Positions 56,490-64,000 of a stretch of 64,000 bases of DNA are shown piece by piece. Source of the DNA: Metellina segmentata. Lineage: Eukaryota > Arthropoda > Arachnida > Araneae > Tetragnathidae. The notes under the pieces were generated by a model that made no database searches, was not told where the DNA came from, and saw only the letters and a list, made by a program, of their open reading frames with translations. The position numbers and the translations under genes were made by a program. The DNA lies in contig OX375876.1 in NCBI GenBank assembly GCA_947359465.1, positions 83,908,359 to 83,972,358 of the forward strand, given 5' to 3'. Numbering within the stretch: the first letter of the stretch is position 1; the number at the start of each line of letters is the position of its first letter.

Positions 56490-57430
56490 GGCCTCGGAAA
56501 AAAGTTCGCAAGCAATTTAAGCTACTGGAAGGGTTTGGCAGAGGCAGAGTCATTGGCATCCAAGAAGGTGGATGGTCTAATCGACTAATTCCGCAATATA
56601 TTGGTTGTAGTGATGTAAGTTTTGCACTCTGTTTTCAACGGGGTATTCAACCAACACCTCCTATAGAAGGTGTTGATTCAACAAGGCACATACCAGTGTC
56701 AACCAGGTTCAGGAAGGCCTAGAGAAACCGGACCGAGAGAGGATCGCCGTGTTGTAAGACATGCTGATCTAACAGCCACTGTTGCAGACATCTAACGGGC
56801 AGTGGGAAGGTCTCTCGATCATCCAATAAGTGATCGCACCAATTGTCGACAGCTTCACGATGTGGGGCTAAACTCACGTAGACCGTTATGACGACTGCCT
56901 TTACCAGCACTGCATCGTCGTGCCAGACTGGGATGGTGTCGTGACATGGGGCGTCGAATGGTATCGAGTGGTCTTCACTGACGAATCCCGCTTCTGTCTG
57001 GGTGGAGAATCTTGGCTCTGCCCACATTACTTCTACATTCGATTGTCGATTCACGGTTTGTCGTGCAGCGTCACACATCCAGAAGACCTGGTGTGGGACG
57101 CAATTGCATATGATGCCAAATCACCTTTGGTATTCGTTACGGGCACTTTGGCAATCCAACGCTACGGACAAGAAATTTTACAGACAGTTACGCTCCCATT
57201 CCTGAACTCCCAGGTTCTCCCGCTTTTTCAACACGACAATGCTCGGCACCATATTGCTGCCGTCTCTAGAGCATGCCTACAACAAAACGATATCTTGCCA
57301 TGGCCGGTATACTCACTGGACCTGTCCCCGATCGAGAATGTATGAGATGCCATTGGACGAGAAGTCGCCACTCCACGAGACAGAATTCAAGCAACATGGG
57401 AGCAGCATTCGTAAGCACTTTACCAACCTT
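56490..57430 (+). pseudogene. Tc1-like transposase relic
   Basis: Broken frames with RKKVRKQFKLLEGFGRGRVI and QEGGWSNRLIPQYIGCSD at the N-terminus. The longest open part (56920-57345) carries VVFTDESRFCLGG, VTGTLAIQRYGQEIL, LFQHDNARHHIAAVS and LPWPVYSLDLSPIENV, then a stop. Between second Asp and Glu only 32 residues are seen. The C-terminus continues in other frames. Multiple stops; non-functional. Confidence 0.82.
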
Positions 57431-57487
57431 GTAAATTTCATTGCATTCTGACAATTCCTTCTAGGTTCAATTTTTATTTTTGTCTTG

Positions 57488-58168
57488 AGGCTGCTACATA
57501 CTAGGCCAGTAATTTAGTAGAGTGGCGAGTGATTTAGTAGCTCTACTGAACGAGAAAACGGCAAGTGAGCGAGTGATTGTTCACACACGGTTTAGTTGGT
57601 GTTCGAGTGTCGACTGCTAAAGATGATGCGGAGAGCGAAGCTGAATCGTGATGAAAAGATTATATGAAATAGAGTGTATAGATGGATGTATCATGTATAC
57701 ATATTTGCGTCCGAAGTAAATAGAAGCGATGAAAAAATTAAAACGATATTAAAAATTATTTTCCGCACAAGCTTTATTGGCTAAAGAAAAATAATGAATT
57801 TCTTTTTAATTACAGCGATGAAAACGATCCGCGATACAGACTATCAACAAACTGTTGCCAAAATTGAAAACTCATATGTAATAGGCATATTTTAACAAAA
57901 AACACACACAAGAAAGGGACCTCGTGGAATGAAAACGAATGTCTAATAAACTCTACTAAACACACGTGTTCACACCCGTCTAGTGGCACGCTAGTGGTTA
58001 GTGGAGTGAGGTAGGGGGCACTACTCCACCGCCTATTATCCATTTGACTGGATCGAGTCCACTAGATCGTTTTACTAAACTACTCGACTAAATAGTTTTG
58101 TCCCAACACGTTTAGTTACTAAATCACTCGCTACTCGACTAAATTTCTGACCTAGCGTGTAGCAGCCT
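57488..58168. mobile_element. PIF/Harbinger-like MITE inside a Tc1 TIR
   Basis: 681 bp with TIRs of about 50 bp: AGGCTGCTACATACTAGGCC and (inverted) AGGCTGCTACACGCTAGGTC, followed on both sides by cag.aatttagt. The flanks are TTG (57485-57487) and TTA (58169-58171); the uninterrupted Tc1 TIR would read TTA here, so the target duplication is TTA with one later change. No transposase inside. Confidence 0.8.
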
Positions 58169-58176
58169 TTAGAGTA

Positions 58177-58864
58177 TATTATGTTAGATTGGTACATTTT
58201 TTCCTTTTTACTAAGACTTACAACTACGAATCCAATCGTATTTAGTCATTTTAATAATTTGCATTAGTTGAGTGCGTAGCAGCTCTATCATCAATAAATA
58301 CAAGAGATAGACACTTCAGCGTTGTTGTTATGCGGAAATCGACTAGTATAAGAGGATTGCTTTTAAATTCTTGTTTCGTTTCGGCCTATTTTATTAATTT
58401 AATCATATTACGTATGATCCAATAACTAAAATCAGTCCCTCAATTCTAAATAAAAGGGTTATTTAGTTTCAAAAATGTTTGTTTTAAGACGGATTTCTTT
58501 AAAGAGATTCTGTTCAATCATAAAGGTAAAACTGTATGGCAAGTCTAAAGATAAAGCAAAATAGTAACTGTATTCAAGGCGTTTATTTCCTCTTTTCATC
58601 GTCTTAATGGATTATAGATATTTTGGTAGCATCAGAATCTTTACTCTCCTTTTTATTTTCCTTTCTGAACTGTCAAGCTGGCTCTGGCTATTTATGATTA
58701 TTGTATTTAATGCAAGAGTCTTGAGTTTTTAACTTTTTTTTTAGCATTGTAAATAAAAGTAATCCTAATCTTGTCTTAACGTTAATCTTACTTAAGTTCC
58801 CTAAAACTGTGAATATATATGGATGGTATAAAAAGTTTATTATACATCAACAAACAGACCCTTA
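58177..58864. other. AT-rich DNA, nothing recognised
   Basis: No gene, paired ends or repeat family identified. Confidence 0.4.
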
Positions 58865-59812
58865 TTAATAAGAAGCTAACAGCTTCGTGTAAGCATCTGC
58901 CCTAAACTTTCTTAATTGCTTATATCTATTGATGGAAAAGTGTCTTAACTCACATTTCATAGCTTATTTCAATCCGTTTATAATAAACATAGCATGTATT
59001 ACTTAAAAATGGATATCAAATCTAATATTCACATACATGGATTTCAGACCTCTTAATGAAATAAAAATATACAAAATATGAAACAGTGTTTCGTTTACTT
59101 TTACTGTTGTTGATTCTTGTTTCCAATAAAATGCATGCGGCAAAAAGCACACCTCTCTCATCTTAGCACAATCAGATTCTGAATGTCTTCACTTTCATCC
59201 CATTTTCTTGTTCAAAGGCCATTCGGCATTTTCGACATTAATCCTTATGGTGGTTGTCTCAACGAGGGTTTCTCGTCACTATCAAAACTGATCGTATCTT
59301 TATGGACGAAATATCTCGTCCTTTGGTTGGTTGGTCACCGCAGGTGACCCCCTCACCTCCCGACTTTAGTAACCAGACCTGATTTTGCTTTCGTCATCAT
59401 CAAAAAAAGGGAATATCTTCCTGATTCTGAATTCAATCGACATTCTTGATGACAGGACGATATTTTGTCATCGTAAAATTGGTCAAATCTCGATGGACGA
59501 GGTATTTCGTTTAAACCACTTGAAGGGTTAAACCTGTTTTCGCTCATATTTTCCTTTCTATACTGCTTTCTATCTTCCAGATTCCCAATTGCCTTCGTAA
59601 TCAGACTTCTGAAGAATTTTAATGGAGTGGTGAGTTCCTCCGTGTAGTTTGTTAGCAGATCTATAACTCAAATCAATCAGATTTAAATTAAGCGGCAAAA
59701 TTGGCGGATGAATCCAGTAAATTGTCGATTTTGTATTGTTTACACATCCGTTGTTGCCATTCGACAATCAATAAATAACGTCAATTTCTGTAGCACGTAC
59801 GTTTAGTGAAGC
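58865..59812. repeat. Long dispersed repeat, copy B
   Basis: Colinear with 38020-39110 in several blocks (tatctattgatgg, ctcacatttcat, ccaataaaatgcatg, aataacgtcaatttctgt, gcacgtacgt). About 59260-59525 is extra and contains inverted gacgaaatatctcgtc motifs also seen near 19550-19645, so a second repeat is probably nested here. Confidence 0.55.
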
Positions 59813-60592
59813 ATGTTATATAGAGAGATAGCTTATTAGTATGAAAGTCTCGCATTTAACTATAAAGCAAGTTGGCGAGGGAAAGGAATGCTCCCACACG
59901 GAAGAATGTGCTCAAGCACTTTTTCAAGTTGCTGAAATATCGATTGAGTCACGATGCATTATTTCTTCTTATTCAGCAAGAATAAAAATACTAGGGGAAT
60001 CCAAACCCCTCCCATTCCTGATTCGGTTCCCTTGACCGTTCAAGAAACGCTTAAAAAAGAGAGAAAGCGTACCGAAATTGAAGTTCTTCAACCATGCAGG
60101 AAAAAGAATCCCCTCTTATACTCTTCGCTCACTGAGCTCTATGGACTTGAGCTGTTATTTGAAGTTCTGACTCGGGGAACTACAGAATGGCAGGGAGGGA
60201 GCCTTTATTTGCACTCGAGACAACTCTCTCCCTCGTCTTTGATTTCACAGACGCCTAAGAAAGCTCGGGGAAGGAATTCGTGGGAGAGTAAAATGCGAAG
60301 CAGGTTTTTATTAACACGGCATGTATTTACTCAGAAACATTTTGTGGTTCGCAACCTTTTCATTCTCGCGAAACTGCTTAAAGCAAGTTTTTCGTGCTCA
60401 CTACAGTTACAAACCCTAAATAAAAAAAAGGATCATTCAATCAATTTTTTCATACCTGGAATGATTTCAACTGATTTTATTAATACGTTTTAGTAAGCAG
60501 TGACTCTAAGTTTGTTTTTTACAAGTTGACAATCGTTATATATTGCATATATTTGTAGCATAAGTATGTAATACTTCCATCGACCTTCTATC
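59813..60592. other. Unassigned region with a 179-codon open frame
   Basis: The + strand frame 59954-60493 is long for this composition but shows no domain, signal peptide or conserved pattern, and no splice context I trust. It is listed so that it is not lost; I do not call it a gene. Confidence 0.25.
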
Positions 60593-60602
60593 AAAATAGA
60601 CG

Positions 60603-61678
60603 GGCCGACCAACCGGTCTGGTGGTTAAGGTTGTTAGCCTCTAGATCTGAAGGTTCCTCGTTCGAATCCGGGTCATCTTCTTCTTCGAATGAAAGCAGAC
60701 CCCTCCGTACCGAGTTATTGAAAACCCACAGCAGATTAGCCGAAGCTAGGGTAAGCCTCTAATGAGAAACATTAGAAGTGGGCCTAGTGACGCGCCGTCC
60801 GAAAAACCCTTATCTGCCCAGGATGAACACGATAGGGAGTGGACGTGGTCTACCCGTGAGTGTGTGCGCTGAAGATATGTGGTCCGGCTCATTGATATCA
60901 GTCAACCTTAGGTCCGTTTTGAGCCGGAAAAGTTTTCTTCATAGATTCGTGCCGAGGGGTGATAAGAGACGCACACCCAGGCATCTCCTAGGAACCTATC
61001 GGCGTTCCTGAGTAGCCCAACGGAACAGCAAGCTGCCCCGACATCCCTGTTTATCCGGTACCGTGGGCAACCGATACCATCATCTATGGAGTCTTGCAGA
61101 CCCTTGCCGTCCGCCAGATAGCCTTCTTTCGTTAGCATTGGCCTAGGGCAGCCGGGGAGTGGCCCCGACACCGCTAGTTTCCGTGTGGCACCTAAGGAGG
61201 TTCCTGTCGCTACTTGATCGCAGGAACAGCGGCATCGCCCTGTGCCAGTTCCTACAACCCAAACCGATAGCCTGCTGGCTAGAGCGGCTTCGCCACGTTA
61301 GTGACTGACTTATTCCTCCTACACGGATAGACCCATGATCTGCGGAGTTATGGAGTCCCCTTGCAACTCCAGAAAGAGCCGCGGTCCGAGTGGTGGGGGC
61401 CATCTCGAATCCGGGTCAGTGCATGGTTGTTTGTAAACGTATGGTGTTGAGGCGGCTGGTGCACCTTAAATCTGTCGTGGCCGAAAGTCCTCACGTTGGG
61501 TTGGTGTGGAAGTTTGGAGTGTGGGGTGCCAGCTCAGGTGTTGCCTCGTCATCTGACCGTGGTTCAAAATTACGTGGCGTTGTCCTCCGTTCTTTCCCGT
61601 AGTTGATTGATCTCGGCCCGTCATCAATAGTCCGTTGAGTTGCTCTAGTACGACGATAGCTAAAAATTACCAATTACC
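60603..61678 (+). mobile_element. tRNA-derived SINE split by a GC-rich retroelement
   Basis: Family head gccgaccaaccggtctggtg and B box, then a 729 bp insert, then the SINE body and tail (taaaaattaccaatta). SINE TSD aaaatagacg at 60593-60602 and 61679-61688. Removing the insert and its 14 bp duplicate leaves 333 bp, the normal SINE length. Confidence 0.9.
60676..61404 (-). mobile_element. GC-rich retroelement of unknown family
   Basis: 729 bp flanked by perfect 14 bp duplicates tcgaatccgggtca (60662-60675, 61405-61418), which lie on the SINE B box. On the - strand it starts GATGGCCCCCACCACTCGGA and ends in a GAAGAAGAAGA tail. The long TSD plus simple 3' tail imply target-primed reverse transcription (LINE or LINE-driven). 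Much more GC-rich than its surroundings. Open frames on the - strand (61143-61403 from the very first ATG, and 60908-61171) show no reverse transcriptase or endonuclease motifs. Confidence 0.7.
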
Positions 61679-61785
61679 AAAATAGACGAAGCATGTACAC
61701 ACAGCTTCGTGTTCTTTCTCCCGATAGCTCGGTTTGAAGATCTCCAGGTGAAGGTGAGATGGATATTGGAGGTGTGGAAGTTAGT

Positions 61786-61852
61786 TAGCGTCGCACTGGA
61801 GCAACAAGACGGGTTATTGGCGTCGGTCCAAGATTAACCCTAAAGGAAAGAG
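61786..61852 (-). mobile_element. SINE 3' fragment, inverted
   Basis: gttagcgtcgcactggagca and the following block match the SINE tail region on the - strand; the head is absent. Confidence 0.6.
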
Positions 61853-62754
61853 ATCCAACTTGGTGTATTGGAAGAAAGCTTGATTCCTAATGTAGGATTT
61901 ATTAACAAACGCGATAAAAAAACATTAATTTGCGCTTAAATAACCAGTCGACCCAAGTTGATTCCTAAGCTCACATAATCATACTTCTGAGGTCTTATGA
62001 CAGCGACTTTGTCCGCATTTTTCATGCTTTTGTAAGTGCAGCATTAATAACTGTTAATCCTAAAAACCGAATTTGAATGCATTGTTTTCTTGACTAGCAT
62101 ATAACAGAATAGTTAAGGTAAATTGGAGAATTAAATCACCAAACACACACACATTCGATTTCGATATTTTTTGTTTTAAACAAAGTAAACACTTTTCAAG
62201 CTTTAAAACTAATGCATTACTTAGTAGCTTTTATGAAACAGATTTTTTTAATACTTTAATTTTGTAAACATTCTAATTTCCAGACAAGACTAAAACATTA
62301 AAAATAAGATTTTTAATACCTTTTTAGACACTAACAAATGTAAATAATCACTTGAAATTTTATGACTTAATCTTTGGATTCTGGTACACATTTTAGCCAT
62401 ATCTTACAAGGTATTTATTTATATGCGTAAAATAATAAAATAAACTTTACAAAATTCAGTTTTAAAATTAGTTTTATGTCATACTTTGATTGTATTAGCA
62501 GAAAAAGTTAATAGCAAAGTTTTTTGGGATAAAATACCAAATGATCAAACAAATCTATAAGATATAGTAAAGTATTGTAGTAATTATAGTAATGTATAGT
62601 AGATTATGCAATGGATACATCCCTGTATTTGTTTGAGGGCGGTGTTTAGCAGCACGCCAGTTGACAGCTTGGGCCAACATCATTTCAAACGCTCACTTTA
62701 TGCGGGTAACTTGCATCAGTTCACGAATTCTGAGAGCTCTTCCAGAATGACATA
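61853..62754. other. AT-rich DNA, nothing recognised
   Basis: No gene, paired ends or known repeat found. Confidence 0.4.
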
Positions 62755-64000
62755 GGGGAGAGTAGTACACAGTGAGACAAATTTAAAAAAAAAAACATTA
62801 ATTAAGAGTTAAATACAATCGACTGAAGAAATTTAGTTATTGGATGTTTAAATCTGTTTTATTGGCCATATCTTTCACATAAAATTTATTAATACATATA
62901 AACAGAAATCAGAAATAATTAACGTTAAAATAATATCCGGATTCGTCTCACTGTGTACCACACCTCGTACACAGTGAGACATTGCTAATTTATTTATTTG
63001 AAATATATATTGCCATAATACTAAACACAAACAATGCTTCATTAAACACAAGTTTTCATGAAGCAATCAATTGTCAATCTTGGAAAAGTCACCGAACATT
63101 TATAAGGTCAAGCAGCACTTCAAAACGGACATATCCTGACAATCTTTTTGTTTTCATGGGCATCGGCTGAGGCAGAACCATGACAATATCCAATTTATTT
63201 ACAGAGGCCACATTTGGAATGTTTGGCATCACAAAGGCAATATATTTCTCACTTTTGCGTAGATAAGTAACTTCAAAATCACTATCCTCGTCCATCTCTG
63301 ACAAAATGTTCCCAATGTAGAACACATCATTTGGGAAACGCCCAAGAACATAATCATCAATATGAACATCAGGCACTACTTTGGGAAACTGAAAATTTTC
63401 TTCATTCTCGCCATAACTTGAAGTCATCCAGCACAATTTCAGTTTATTCATCAGAAGAACTATCAACATCTTTAATACTGCGGCGTGTTGGTTTCTTCCA
63501 AAGCAAGCTTTTGGAAAACTTATTTTCCCTCTTAATCTGGAGCTGTCTCTTCTTTTCAACTTTCTCAGCTAACAGGGCTTTTTCAGGTGAATTTTTGTGA
63601 ATTCTGCTTCTGCCTGGCTCTCGATTCGTCTTTTTCTTCATAGGTAGAGCTTTTGGAAAACCAATGAATTGTTTGGGTGAAACGAAGACTGACTGAGTTT
63701 CCCCACTAGTTGAAGCTTCACTTGCAGCTTTTGTAATAAAGTCTGTAAAATTAAAATTCAAAATATTGTAAACAAATATTAGAAATATATAAAAAACACA
63801 AAGAATTAAAGATAAAAAAAAGTCATAAGATCATCTGTAGTCATACCTGAAGATTGTGTGCTAGTGCAAACTTCAGTTTCAGAAGCATTAGGTTCAGTAT
63901 TTGTGGTACTGCAAGTAGCCATCGGGTCTTCGGGTCGGTTTGTCACTGCTGACATGAGGTAGTCAGAATCTTGAACTGTGTCTCTATTAAAAGGATAGAT
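62755..64000 (-). mobile_element. Pogo/Tigger-type transposon, 3' part, runs off the window
   Basis: Begins after TA (62753-62754) with ggggagagtagtacacagtg, which is probably the TIR. The motif tacacagtgagac recurs at 62967-62980 and inverted at 62945-62958, giving subterminal repeats. The transposase gene fills the rest. The other TIR lies outside, so the element assignment is inference. Confidence 0.5.
63089..64000 (-). CDS. Pogo/Tigger (CENP-B-like DDE) transposase, C-terminal part
   Basis: Partial. The first exon (63847-64000) encodes IYPFNRDTVQDSDYLMSAVT and NRPEDP, the conserved end of the DDE_1 domain in Tigger/Jerky-type transposases. Donor gtatga; intron 63743-63846 (104 bp); acceptor attttacag. 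The second exon continues FITKAASEASTSGE, a basic linker (KKKTNREPGRSRIHKNSPEK) and stops at 63444. A second frame (to 63089) carries DDYVLGRFPNDVFYIGNILS and FEVTYLRKSEKYIAF, a small C-terminal domain often found after Jerky-like proteins. So either a frameshift or another intron lies near 63440-63480. Transposon copy or domesticated gene cannot be told from here. Confidence 0.6.

Larger units (their letters stand above)
56245..58176 (+). mobile_element. Decayed Tc1-like element split by a MITE
   Basis: The left TIR CACTCTAAGACAAAAAAAAA starts after TA (56243-56244). The right TIR is cut in two: ...tttttgtctt before 57488 and ttagagta after 58168, then TA (58177-58178). Without the 681 bp insert and 3 bp duplicate the element is 1,248 bp. 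Its transposase relic lies at about 56490-57430. Confidence 0.85.

Noticed and set aside
59954..60493. 179-codon open frame on the + strand
   Set aside because: No domain, signal peptide, conserved pattern or supporting splice sites; biased composition can give such a frame by chance. Listed only as an unassigned region.

Overview
This window looks like AT-rich nuclear DNA from an arthropod, most likely a chelicerate and perhaps a spider. The arguments are one conserved multi-exon ion-channel gene with GT-AG introns, introns filled with eukaryotic transposons, a tRNA-derived SINE family, and a Ty3/gypsy element and Tc1-like transposases of types I associate with spider genomes. The species assignment is inference; nothing here is bacterial or organellar.

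The only host gene I can support lies on the + strand from 3433 to 35380. Seven exons together encode the last ~228 residues seen here of a cyclic nucleotide-gated (CNG) cation channel, from the C-linker just after S6 through the whole cyclic-nucleotide-binding domain. The S1-S6/pore exons must lie left of the window. Introns range from 237 bp to 18.7 kb, and the 18.7 kb intron cuts the phosphate-binding cassette. The last exon either ends at a TAG or is spliced onward through an overlapping GT donor, so the 3' end of the gene is unresolved.

Nearly everything else is mobile DNA, much of it nested and datable by target-site duplications. Left part (1-35 kb): three copies of a 447-454 bp PIF/Harbinger-like MITE, one split by a hAT-type element built of palindromic CATCGATG motifs; a second copy of that hAT element inside a minisatellite; tRNA-derived SINEs with 12-16 bp TSDs; Tc1-like remnants; a 2.0 kb hAT relic with a perfect set of ends; other hAT, long-TIR and fold-back MITEs; a family beginning ACTAG; and a probable solo LTR.

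Middle part (36-52 kb): a decayed Tc1, a TTAA-flanked element, a complete 4,648 bp Ty3/gypsy retrotransposon on the - strand with LTRs that look identical but a pol broken by one stop and one frameshift, a nearly intact Tc1-like element with unusual DD32E spacing, a string of three-base-loop hairpins, and a decayed transposase-like gene of unassigned class.

Right part (52-64 kb): long AT microsatellites, unannotated AT-rich DNA, a Tc1 relic whose right TIR was hit by a PIF/Harbinger-like MITE, a SINE split by a GC-rich 729 bp retroelement with a 14 bp TSD, and at the right edge the 3' part of a pogo/Tigger-type transposase gene with an intron, running out of the window. No CRISPR array, rRNA gene or functional tRNA gene was seen. 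I found no new cellular pathway or defence system; the most unusual signals are the CATCGATG hAT family, the hairpin-string ACTAG family, the DD32E Tc1 and the GC-rich retroelement.
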